Source: Halorubellus litoreus
Lineage (GTDB): Archaea; Halobacteriota; Halobacteria; Halobacteriales; Natrialbaceae
DNA: 64,000 nucleotides
Direction of reading: 5' to 3'
Assembly (NCBI RefSeq): GCF_037081675.1
Contig: NZ_JAZAQL010000002.1
Location: forward strand, 496,001-560,000
Shown here: one piece after another, positions 8,400 to 15,948 of the stretch
Position numbering within the stretch: position 1 is the stretch's first letter
Layout: the number at the start of each line of letters is the position of its first letter
Program-made: the position numbers and the translations under genes
Notes under the pieces: model-generated
Told to the model about the DNA's origin: nothing
The model's input: only the letters and a program-made list of their open reading frames with translations
Databases searched by the model: none

Positions 8400-8933
8400 A
8401 TGTCGTCGATCGAACTCACCCCGAGTCAGAAGAACATCCTGCAGGCGCTCATCAACCTGCACAGAGAGAAAGAAGACGCCATCAAGGGCGAGGACATCGC
8501 CACGCAGGTCGACCGGAACGCGGGCACCATCCGCAATCAGATGCAGTCCCTGAAAGCACTCCAGCTCGTCGAGGGCGTCCCCGGCCCCAAGGGCGGGTAC
8601 AAGCCGACCGCGGCCGCCTACGAGGCCCTCGAGATCCAGCAGATGGACGAACCCGCGACGGTCCCGCTCACGCACGAAGGCGAGTCCATCGAGGACGTCA
8701 TCGTCGACGAGATCGACCTGTCGTCGGTCCACCACCCCGAGCTGTGTCGCGCCGAGATCCACCTCCAGGGGTCGGTCCGGGACATCCACGAAGGCGACGC
8801 GGTGACGGTCGGCCCGACGCCGCTCTCGAAGCTCGTCATCGAGGGGACCGTCGACGGGAAGGACGACACGAACAACATCATCATCCTCCGCATCGACAAC
8901 ATGGTCGCGCCCGCGGAGGACCCCGAGCACTGA
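8400..8933 (+). CDS. Winged-helix transcriptional regulator (haloarchaeal Rrf2-like)
   Basis: This 177-residue protein has an N-terminal winged helix-turn-helix at about 1-80 (LTPSQKNILQALINL, then DIATQVDRNAGTIRNQMQSLKALQLV, with wing GVPGPKGGYKP). A C-terminal domain at about 95-177 contains SSVHHPELCRAEIHLQGSV and GPTPLSKLVIEGTVDG. The C-terminal half looks like a ligand or metal sensing domain, with His and Cys in HHPELC as possible ligands, which is inference. The start is fixed by the TATA-like box 28 bases upstream. Haloarchaeal homologues are annotated as Rrf2-family, but no Fe-S cysteine cluster is visible here. Its target is unknown; the NADH dehydrogenase-like gene 115 bases downstream is a candidate. 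Confidence 0.75.
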   Translation: MSSIELTPSQKNILQALINLHREKEDAIKGEDIATQVDRNAGTIRNQMQSLKALQLVEGVPGPKGGYKPTAAAYEALEIQQMDEPATVPLTHEGESIEDVIVDEIDLSSVHHPELCRAEIHLQGSVRDIHEGDAVTVGPTPLSKLVIEGTVDGKDDTNNIIILRIDNMVAPAEDPEH

Positions 8934-9047
8934 CCGAGCCGTCGCTCGGCCGCGACGACACGAACCGCCCATAATCGGGGTGACAACGTATCGCACGACG
9001 ACTCGCGTTTCAACACCTTTGTACCGGAGGGTTACTGACGAGACGAT

Positions 9048-10217
9048 ATGGCTACGAACGTCACCGTGCTCGGCGCCGGCTACGCAGGCGCTGGCGCGGT
9101 CAAGGAACTCCAGAAACGCGCCGGCTCCGACGTCTCCATCACGTGGGTCGCTGACGTCGACTATCACCTCGTTCTGCACGAGTCCCACCGTATCATCCGG
9201 GAGCCGTCGGTCGCGGAGAAGATCAAGATTCCCGTGCGCGAGATCGCCGACCACAGCACGGAGTTCGTTCGCGGCGAGGTCGTCGGCCTCGACGAGGACG
9301 CGCGCGAGGTCGAACTCGACGACGGTGACGTCATCGAGTACGACTACTGTCTCGTCGCACTCGGCAGCCAGACGGCGTTCTTCGGTATCGAGGGCCTCGA
9401 AGAGCACTCGCTCACGCTGAAGTCCGCGGACGACGCGCTCGCCATCCACGACGCCGTCAGCGACGCCGCGGCGGACGCGACGCGGAGCGACCCGGCGGAC
9501 GTCATCGTCGGCGGCGCCGGGCTCTCGGGCATCCAGACCGCGGCGGAGATCGCGAAGTTCCGCGACGAGAAGCGCGCACCCATCGACATCCACCTCGTCG
9601 AAGGGCTGGACTCGATCTTCCCCGGGAACGACCCCGAGGTCCAGGGCGCACTGAAGAAGCGCCTCGAGGCACTCGACATCAACATCCTCACGGGCGAGTT
9701 CATCGGCGAGGTCGACGAGGAGACGGTCTACATCGGCGAGGACGCCGAGATGGAGTACGACGTCCTCCTCTGGACCGGTGGCATCACGGGCCGCGACGCG
9801 CTCGACGAGACCGACGTCGACAAGGAACACAACCGGTTCCAGACCGGACAGGACTTCCAGACGACCGACGACCGCGTGTTCGCCGTCGGCGACTCCGCGC
9901 TCATCGAGCAGCCCGGCGACGACCCGGCACCGCCGACCGCGCAGGCCGCGTGGGGCGCCGCCGACGTCGCCGCCGAGAACGTCGTTCGCGCCATCGAAGG
10001 CCGCCGCTTGACGTCGTGGGTGCACGAGGACAAGGGGACCGTCATCAGCGTCGGCGACAAGGCCGTCGCGCACGACGTCAAGGCGTTCGGCGTGAGCGCG
10101 CCGGTGACGACGTTCGGTGGCTTCCCCGCGAAGAACCTGAAGAAGGCGATCGCTGCACGCTGGATCGCGGACGTCGCCGGCTACGGCCGCGCCGCCTCCG
10201 CCTGGAGCATGCTCTAA
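9048..10217 (+). CDS. FAD-dependent NADH dehydrogenase (type II)-like oxidoreductase
   Basis: This 389-residue protein has two dinucleotide-binding domains. The N-terminal FAD loop is GAGYAGAGA (9-17); a second nucleotide loop, VGGAGLSGIQTAAE, lies near 153; and the FAD-binding VFAVGDSA lies near 280. The arrangement matches type II NADH:quinone oxidoreductases and related sulfide-quinone-type enzymes. The Cys pair diagnostic of sulfide:quinone reductases is absent, so NADH dehydrogenase is the better call. The C-terminal helix AAIAARWIADVAGYGRAASAW could mediate membrane attachment. It would feed electrons from NADH to menaquinone. It stands alone in its transcript, downstream of a regulator gene. 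Confidence 0.8.
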   Translation: MATNVTVLGAGYAGAGAVKELQKRAGSDVSITWVADVDYHLVLHESHRIIREPSVAEKIKIPVREIADHSTEFVRGEVVGLDEDAREVELDDGDVIEYDYCLVALGSQTAFFGIEGLEEHSLTLKSADDALAIHDAVSDAAADATRSDPADVIVGGAGLSGIQTAAEIAKFRDEKRAPIDIHLVEGLDSIFPGNDPEVQGALKKRLEALDINILTGEFIGEVDEETVYIGEDAEMEYDVLLWTGGITGRDALDETDVDKEHNRFQTGQDFQTTDDRVFAVGDSALIEQPGDDPAPPTAQAAWGAADVAAENVVRAIEGRRLTSWVHEDKGTVISVGDKAVAHDVKAFGVSAPVTTFGGFPAKNLKKAIAARWIADVAGYGRAASAWSML

Positions 10218-10371
10218 CGGACAGTCGAACGACGCTTCTTTCGCTTCTCTCTCGGACCGAGCGTTCAAGTACGGAGCCGCGGCCACGGTCGGCGTGCACT
10301 AGCCGTTCGCGACGCGAGGGCCGAGGCCGGAGCGCGACGACCCCTCGCGGCGACTCCCACGAGTAGAATCC

Positions 10372-10407
10372 GTCGACGACCACGATACTGTCGACGACCG
10401 TCGCCTG
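10372..10407. repeat. Tandem direct repeat, 18-bp unit, 2 copies
   Basis: The units 10372-10389 and 10390-10407 each begin GTCGACGACC and then diverge. The repeat lies in the non-coding stretch between two convergent genes, just before the larger 26-bp array. Confidence 0.55.
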
Positions 10408-10418
10408 TTCGCCAAAAG

Positions 10419-10522
10419 ACCCGCACTCGAATGGCGGTCAGTCGACCCGCACTCGAATGGCTGTCAGTCGACCCGCACTCGAATGGCTGTCAGTCGACCC
10501 GCACTCGAATGGCCGTCAGTCG
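10419..10522. repeat. Tandem repeat, 26-bp unit, 4 copies, spanning a stop codon
   Basis: Four units at 10419-10444, 10445-10470, 10471-10496 and 10497-10522 differ only at one base (the variable base in ATGGCnGTCAG or ATGGCnGTCAGT). The last unit contains the stop codon (10516-10518) and last codon of the uridine phosphorylase gene on the minus strand, so the array looks like repeated copying of the gene's 3' end plus the following bases. The near-identity of the copies implies recent expansion or ongoing homogenisation. Confidence 0.95.
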
Positions 10523-11337
10523 AGCGAGAGGCCGGGATGCCAGTGGTCGACGCCCGCCTCGGCCTTCGCTTCGTCCATCTTCCGGAGGAGCTTCACCGCG
10601 AGACTCGCGGTCTCCGCGGCGCGCGACTCGCCTTCCGTCCGGAACTCGCCGGTGACGCGGTTCGCGTACACCGAGCAGACCGCGCCTGCCCGGAGCCCGT
10701 ACACGTTCGCGAGCGTGAGGATGGCGGCGGCCTCCATCTCGATGTTCTTCACGTTCGCGTCCTGGAGCTCCTCGACGAGCGAGTCCGCGCCCGCGGCCTC
10801 GAACCCCTCGAACCCCGGGCGGCCCTGGCCCGCGTAGAAGCTGTCCGCGCTCATCGTGAGCCCCGTATGGTAGTCGTAGTCGAGGCGTTCGGCGGCGGCG
10901 ACGAGCGCCGCGACGACCTCGTGGTCCGCGACCGCCGGGTAGTCCTCGCGGACGTACTCGTCGCTCGTCCCCTCCTGGCGGACCGCGCCCGTCGTGATGA
11001 CGAGGTCGCCGACGTCCATCTCCGGCTGGATAGCGCCACACGACCCGACGCGGATGTACGTCTCCACGCCGACGCGAGCGAGCTCCTCGACCGCGATAGC
11101 GGCGCTCGGCGACCCGATACCCGTCGACGTCACCGAAATCTCGGCGCCGTCGTAGTGCCCGGTTGCGGTCCGGTACTCGCGGTGGTACGCTCGCTCCTCG
11201 TGGTCGTCCCAGAGCGCGGTGATCTTGTCGACGCGCTCGGGGTTCCCCGGGAGGAGGACGGCGTCGCTCACGTCCTCCGGGCCGACCTCGACGTGGTACT
11301 GTACGTCCGCGTTCGGGTCCTCGCTGTCGCCAGTCAT
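10516..11337 (-). CDS. udp: Uridine phosphorylase-type nucleoside phosphorylase
   Basis: This 273-residue enzyme cleaves uridine (or a related nucleoside) with phosphate to give the free base and ribose-1-phosphate. LLPGNPERV (28-36) is the phosphate loop. STGIGSPSAAIAVEEL is the PNP/UDP family signature, RVGSCGAIQPEMDVGDLV is a conserved core strand, and NIEMEAAAI carries the ribose-binding Met/Glu. Hexameric NP-I phosphorylases have this length. The gene ends inside a 26-bp tandem repeat. Cytidine deaminase lies 102 bases upstream on the same strand, and a nucleoside-type ABC importer lies further on, which supports pyrimidine nucleoside salvage. Specificity for uridine over purine nucleosides is inferred from context. 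Confidence 0.85.
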   Translation of the reverse strand: MTGDSEDPNADVQYHVEVGPEDVSDAVLLPGNPERVDKITALWDDHEERAYHREYRTATGHYDGAEISVTSTGIGSPSAAIAVEELARVGVETYIRVGSCGAIQPEMDVGDLVITTGAVRQEGTSDEYVREDYPAVADHEVVAALVAAAERLDYDYHTGLTMSADSFYAGQGRPGFEGFEAAGADSLVEELQDANVKNIEMEAAAILTLANVYGLRAGAVCSVYANRVTGEFRTEGESRAAETASLAVKLLRKMDEAKAEAGVDHWHPGLSLD

Positions 11338-11439
11338 ACCCTGCTCGTAGCGCGAGCCAGCGTAAAAGGCTACTGCGTCGGGCTGACCGGGACGTCGCCG
11401 TCTCCGGCGGCTTTCGAGGCAGCCACGGTTCGTCGGCGA

Positions 11440-11838
11440 CTACTTGCCGAGGGTCTCCGGTCCGATGGTCTCCGGGAGCAGGTCGCCGAGGCGGTGCTCG
11501 CGGATGCCGTCCTCGCCGGCGTCACAGAGCACGCGGAAGTCCTCGTCGCAGAACTCGGCGAGCGTCTGCCGGCACATCCCGCACGGCGTCACCGCGTCGC
11601 GGTTCCCCGAGGACACCGCGACCACCGCGAACTCGCGGTGGCCGTCCTTGAGCGCTTCCGCGACGGCGACCTCCTCGGCGTGCAGACTGTTCGAGTAGTT
11701 CGCGTTCTCCAGGTTGCAGCCGACGTACACCTCGCCGTCGGCGGTCTCCAGTGCCGCGCCGACGCGGTACTCCGAGTACGGTACGTACGCCTCCGACTGA
11801 ACGTCCCTGGCGGCTTCAATGAGTTCCTCGTCGTCCAT
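11440..11838 (-). CDS. cdd: Cytidine deaminase
   Basis: This 132-residue protein starts at ATG 11838 (MDDEELIEAA), the normal size for a homotetrameric cytidine deaminase. It converts cytidine or deoxycytidine to the uridine form. Zinc ligands are in PCGMC (Cys86, Cys89) and Cys41 of the CNLENANYSNSLHAEE block, which also carries the catalytic Glu55; in the tetrameric class the third ligand is this Cys. FRVLC is the typical C-terminal strand. It sits just upstream of the uridine phosphorylase gene on the same strand, so cytidine can be converted to uridine and then cleaved. Longer in-frame starts upstream are not supported by homology. Confidence 0.9.
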   Translation of the reverse strand: MDDEELIEAARDVQSEAYVPYSEYRVGAALETADGEVYVGCNLENANYSNSLHAEEVAVAEALKDGHREFAVVAVSSGNRDAVTPCGMCRQTLAEFCDEDFRVLCDAGEDGIREHRLGDLLPETIGPETLGK

Positions 11839-11992
11839 GTCTCCATGGATTCCGTCCACGGGCAAGTAACCCATCGGTGTCCTGTGGCCGATTGGTGTCA
11901 CGTTACCGCGGCCGACCCGTCGAAGTCGCTGGGTTTTCTGGCCGCGAAAACACCGACCGGGATTTAGGGGGTTCCTGGTACGAGTGTGGTGT

Positions 11993-12811
11993 ATGCGCGA
12001 GAACTGGTATCGGCAAGTGCTGTTCGCCAGTATGGGGTTGTGGATCGGTGGCGTTGGCGTGCTCGCAGGTGGCGTCGGCGCGGTCAGCCTCGCGCTCGGC
12101 CCGTGGTGGGCGGGTGCCGCCATCGGACTCGGGTCCGGTGTCCTCGGCGGGTACCTCGGTGCCCGAGCGGCGTATCACCCCTCGCTCCACGAGCGGTTCC
12201 ACGGACCGGTCGGGCTCGTCCTCTTCGCTGGGGTCCCGATAGCACTGCTCGTGGCCGTCCTCGCCGTCCTCGTTCTCGGGTCGACGCCGAGCGAGGGCGT
12301 GACGGCGGCGTTACTCGGGGGTGCCATCGTTGCGACCGTCGGCGGGTTCGTCGCGCTCCTCGCGAACCTCCCGCTGTGGAAGGCGAGGGTGCAGGAATCG
12401 TCGACGGTGTACGCGTCGTGGTCGGCGCGACAGCCGCCGACGCAGCGTCGGCGCACGAAGTACATGACAGGTGGATTCGCGGTGGTCGCGGTCGCCGCTG
12501 GTGCGGTCGCGTTCGTCGTCGGCGTCGAGTTCGAGACGATGTGGTGGACGGTGTTCGCGCCACTGACCGCGGTGCTCGCGAGCGTCGACAGCGAGCGAAC
12601 CGTCGAGGTCAGGGACGCCGGTGTGCTCGTGGACTCGTCGCTGGTCGCGTGGGCGGATTTCGAGAGCTTCGAACTCACCGACGAGGCGCTCGTCCTCCAT
12701 CGCGCGAGCCGCTACGTGGACCGCGCGCAGCGCTTCGACCGCGAGGACGTCGGCGACCTGGACGAGGCCGTCCGAGCGCTCGACCGGTTCCTCGACCGAC
12801 GCGAGTCATGA
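11993..12811 (+). CDS. Four-helix membrane protein with C-terminal soluble domain, paralogue 1
   Basis: The product is 272 residues from ATG 11993 (MRENWYRQVL). Hydrophobic segments occur near 8-36 (two close helices), 66-90, 95-118 and 155-190, followed by a soluble C-terminal domain of about 75 residues containing VAWADFESFELTDEALVL. The next gene has the same architecture and the matching SWTDFESVRVEDDVLVV, so the two are paralogues. The C-terminal strand pattern resembles a bacterial PH-like domain, but I cannot confirm this. The function is unknown. The stop overlaps the next ATG (ATGA), so the two are co-translated. The pair lies on the opposite strand inside the nucleoside island. Confidence 0.7.
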   Translation: MRENWYRQVLFASMGLWIGGVGVLAGGVGAVSLALGPWWAGAAIGLGSGVLGGYLGARAAYHPSLHERFHGPVGLVLFAGVPIALLVAVLAVLVLGSTPSEGVTAALLGGAIVATVGGFVALLANLPLWKARVQESSTVYASWSARQPPTQRRRTKYMTGGFAVVAVAAGAVAFVVGVEFETMWWTVFAPLTAVLASVDSERTVEVRDAGVLVDSSLVAWADFESFELTDEALVLHRASRYVDRAQRFDREDVGDLDEAVRALDRFLDRRES

Positions 12812-13653
12812 CGGGGGTCGACGAGTCGCGGCGCGAGCGCGTCGTCGGCGGACTCCTCGTTGCCTTCGCGGTCTGCGTGACCGCACCGCTCCCGGCGGTC
12901 GTCGGCGCGCCGCGGGATGGAACCGCACTCACCGCGGGTGTGGGCGTGGCGGTCGGCGTCGGGCTCGTCGTCGCCGCCGCCGTCCGACAGAGCGACGCAC
13001 TCCTCGCGGCGCTCGCGGCACCGCGGTACCTCCTCATCCCCGGCGGGACGGTCGTCGCGTGGACTCTCAGGGCGTTCCTGCAGACGCCGCCCCTTCGAGC
13101 GACCGCGCTGGCGCCGTACGCGGTCGCGTTCGCGGGGTGCGCGCTCGGCGTGGCCGCGTGGGTGCTCGCCCGCGACGTCCACGACCGGCGGCGTCGCGAG
13201 ACCGCCACGACCGCGGTGTCGTTCGAGGCACCGCTCGCGCCGCGCTCGCGGCGAGCGATGCGTCTCGGCGGCGTAGCCACCGTCTTCGGTGGTGCCGTCG
13301 CCGCCGTCGGCCTGAGCGTCGGCGACGACCCGACGTTCGCGTTCACGTACCTCCCGCTCTCGGCGACCGGCGTCGTGTTCTTCGCGCTCTCGCGGACCGA
13401 CCGCGAGGTCCACGTCGCCGACGAGGCCCTGTTCGTGAACCGGAGTCGTCGCTCGTGGACTGACTTCGAGTCGGTGCGCGTCGAGGACGACGTGCTCGTC
13501 GTCGACGGCCGAGGCAGATGGACGGGGACGCTCCGGTTCGACGCGACCGAGATCGAAGACATCGACGGCGTCGTCGCCGCCATCCGCGAACGCGTCGACG
13601 CGTCCGGAACGCCACGAAACGGAGTCGGTGCTCAGTCGTCGCCCGATTCGTAG
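12808..13653 (+). CDS. Membrane protein with C-terminal soluble domain, paralogue 2
   Basis: The product is 281 residues from ATG 12808, coupled to the previous gene by an ATGA overlap. Hydrophobic segments occur near 13-33, 40-58, 80-95 and 104-122, then 155-185. The soluble end contains REVHVADEALFVNRSRRSWTDFESV, matching RTVEVRDAGVLVDSSLVAWADFESF of its neighbour. The last 22 bases overlap the 3' end of the convergent permease gene. I do not recognise the family. An operon of two paralogues suggests a heteromeric membrane complex, which is inference. Confidence 0.7.
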   Translation: MTGVDESRRERVVGGLLVAFAVCVTAPLPAVVGAPRDGTALTAGVGVAVGVGLVVAAAVRQSDALLAALAAPRYLLIPGGTVVAWTLRAFLQTPPLRATALAPYAVAFAGCALGVAAWVLARDVHDRRRRETATTAVSFEAPLAPRSRRAMRLGGVATVFGGAVAAVGLSVGDDPTFAFTYLPLSATGVVFFALSRTDREVHVADEALFVNRSRRSWTDFESVRVEDDVLVVDGRGRWTGTLRFDATEIEDIDGVVAAIRERVDASGTPRNGVGAQSSPDS

Positions 13654-14693
13654 TGGTCGCCTGCGGCGTCGGGGATGCGGGTCTTCCCGACGAGTGCGAG
13701 GACGACGATGACGGCGACGAACGGCACCATCTGGACGAGCGACGGGGCGATGTTCAGTTCGCTGATCTGCTGGACGCGGAACTGGAGTGCGTTCAGGCCC
13801 GCGAACAGGAACGACGAGGCGAACGCGCCGATGGGGTTGTAGTTCCCCATGAGGTACGCGGTGATGCCGATCCAGCCGCGGCCGGAGACCATCGTCTGGC
13901 CGCTCCCGATGAACTGCCCGACCTGCCCGAGTGCGAGGCCGGCGCCGCCGACGCCCGAGAAGACGCCGGAGAGGAGGACGCTCGCGTACCGGACGCGAGT
14001 GACGTTCACGCCGGCGGTGTCGAGCGCTTTCGGGTTCTCGCCGCTCGCGCGCACCCACCGACCGAACGCGGTGCGGTTGAGGACGTACCACGACACGGGC
14101 ACTGCGAGCAGCATCAGGTACACGGTCGGGTTCGAGTCGAACACGGCCGGCCCGAGGACGGGGATGTCGACGAGACCGGGGACGACCCAGTTGTTCAGGG
14201 TCGGCACTGCGGGAGAGTTCACGGAGTCCCAGACGATCTGGCTCGCGAACGGCGCGAACCCGAGTGCGACCAGCCAGACCGCGAGGCCGGCGATGATCTG
14301 GTCGGCCTCGTAGCGGATGGTGACGACCGCGAACAGGAGCGCGAGTAGCGTGCTCGCGAGCACGGCCGCGCCGAATCCGGCCCACGCGGCGGTCGACGGC
14401 TCGACCGACCCCTGGAGCGCCCACGCGACCGCGATGCTCGTGAACGCGGACGCGATGAGCAGTCCCTCGAGCCCGATGTTGATGACGCCGGACTTCTCCG
14501 CGAAGATACCGCCGAGTGCGGCGAACGCGATGGGGACCGACAGCCGGAGTGCGGCCGACAGCAGGCTCGTGTCGAGTTGGTCGACGAGCGCGACCACCCA
14601 GTCGACCGGGAACACGAACGCGAACACGACCAGCGCGAGCACGGTGACCGCTGCGCCGGCGGCACCCGCGACGTACACGTTCCGGTCAACCAT
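13632..14693 (-). CDS. Nucleoside-type ABC transporter permease, subunit 2
   Basis: This is an inner permease of the BmpA/NupOPQ class, 353 residues, with about ten hydrophobic segments. EKSGVINIGLEGLLIASAF (near 69-87) is the conserved loop of this branched-chain/ribose-type permease superfamily. I chose ATG 14693 because GGAGGTGA lies 5 bases upstream; the GTG at 14702 would overlap that Shine-Dalgarno sequence. The stop of the preceding permease lies at 14686, giving an 8-base overlap. It pairs with the next permease and the double ATPase to form the importer. The C-terminus (DHYESGDD) is acidic and cytoplasmic. Confidence 0.88.
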   Translation of the reverse strand: MVDRNVYVAGAAGAAVTVLALVVFAFVFPVDWVVALVDQLDTSLLSAALRLSVPIAFAALGGIFAEKSGVINIGLEGLLIASAFTSIAVAWALQGSVEPSTAAWAGFGAAVLASTLLALLFAVVTIRYEADQIIAGLAVWLVALGFAPFASQIVWDSVNSPAVPTLNNWVVPGLVDIPVLGPAVFDSNPTVYLMLLAVPVSWYVLNRTAFGRWVRASGENPKALDTAGVNVTRVRYASVLLSGVFSGVGGAGLALGQVGQFIGSGQTMVSGRGWIGITAYLMGNYNPIGAFASSFLFAGLNALQFRVQQISELNIAPSLVQMVPFVAVIVVLALVGKTRIPDAAGDHYESGDD

Positions 14694-15948
14694 CGTCCTC
14701 ACCTCCGTCGGTCGCGACTGTTCTGTCGGCGTCGGGGCCGTACGGCGTGTAGCGGGCGAGCATCCGGAAGAACTCCGGCATCGCCACGAAGAGGATGACG
14801 AGCCCGCGGAGGACGCCGACGAGTTGCTTCGGGACGCCGAGACTGAAGTCGATGGAGAGACTCCCGGCCTTCATCACGCCGAACAACAGTGCCGCGGGGA
14901 TGACTCCGAGCGGGTTGTTCCCGGCGAGGATGGAGACCGTGATGCCGTCGAACCCGAGCGCGGGCACGCCGGTCCGGTAGCGCGCCATCACCATCATGAC
15001 GTAGACGGCGCCGCCGACGCCGGCGAGCGCGCCCGACAGCGTCATGCTGGAGACGACGAGGCGCTTCGGGTCGACGCCCGCGTAGTCCGCGGCCGCGGCC
15101 TGCAGGCCGCTCGTCCGGACGTCGTACCCGAACGCGGTGTTCGCGAGGACGTAGAACGTCCCGGCGACGAGCGCGAGGCCGAGCAGGAGGGCGATGATCG
15201 AGAACTGCGCGCCCTCGAAGAACGGCACGATGGGTTTCAGGCGGGCGGCCTCCGGGATGGCGACCGTCTGCACGCTCCCGCTCTCCGGGTCCTGATAGTA
15301 CGTCGAGATGAGGAAGAACGCGAGATTTGTCGCGACGAAGTTCAGCATGATGGTCGTGATGACCTCGTTCGCCTCCGCGTACGCCTTGAGCGCGCCTGGG
15401 ATGGCGGCGTAGAGGCCGCCGAAGACGGCGCCGACGAGCAGCGCGAACGGCACGAGGACGAGCGTCCCGAGAACGCCACCGGGTGCGAGCGGCGCGACGA
15501 AGACGAGCGCGAGCGCCGTCGCGAGCCCGCCGAGCACGAGCTGGCCCTGCGAGCCGATGTTGAACAGGCCCGCGCGGAACGCCACCGCGACAGACAGCCC
15601 CGTGAACAGCAGGAGCACGGTCTCCTTCATCACGAGCGCGACGTTGAACCCGCCGATGAACGGGTCGACGAACAGGAAGTAGTAGACGAGGAACGGGTTG
15701 TAGCACGACCCGAGGAACCCGCCGCTCGGACAGTCGACGACGAGCCCCGACAGGTAGACGAGGACGCTCCCGACGAGCACGCTCGCGAGGAACGCGGCGA
15801 CGCTGATGAACACGCGCTCCTTCGCGCTCGCCGTGACGATCTTCGACGCCGCGGACTCCGACCACGACGGGATGTCGCCGTCGTCGACCTCGGTCGTCGT
15901 CGAGTCGGTCGTCTTCTCGCTGCCCGCGTCCGACTGGTCGTCGGTCAT
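14686..15948 (-). CDS. Nucleoside-type ABC transporter permease, subunit 1
   Basis: This 420-residue permease is the first in the pair. It begins with an acidic 25-residue tail, and the membrane region starts near 45. FRAGLFNIGSQGQLVLGGL (about 125-143) is the family loop equal to INIGLEG in the partner. IPGALKAYAEANEVITTIMLNF matches the conserved cytoplasmic EAA-like segment that contacts the ATPase. The ATPase stop overlaps its ATG (15945-15948), so ATPase, permease 1 and permease 2 are translated in series. Together they would import nucleosides or another small sugar-containing compound. Confidence 0.88.
   Translation of the reverse strand: MTDDQSDAGSEKTTDSTTTEVDDGDIPSWSESAASKIVTASAKERVFISVAAFLASVLVGSVLVYLSGLVVDCPSGGFLGSCYNPFLVYYFLFVDPFIGGFNVALVMKETVLLLFTGLSVAVAFRAGLFNIGSQGQLVLGGLATALALVFVAPLAPGGVLGTLVLVPFALLVGAVFGGLYAAIPGALKAYAEANEVITTIMLNFVATNLAFFLISTYYQDPESGSVQTVAIPEAARLKPIVPFFEGAQFSIIALLLGLALVAGTFYVLANTAFGYDVRTSGLQAAAADYAGVDPKRLVVSSMTLSGALAGVGGAVYVMMVMARYRTGVPALGFDGITVSILAGNNPLGVIPAALLFGVMKAGSLSIDFSLGVPKQLVGVLRGLVILFVAMPEFFRMLARYTPYGPDADRTVATDGGEDDG

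Noticed and set aside
10419..10522. CRISPR array
   Set aside because: The 26-bp units are directly adjacent without spacers, and no cas gene is present; the Cas4-like domain at 36268 belongs to a Dna2-type protein.
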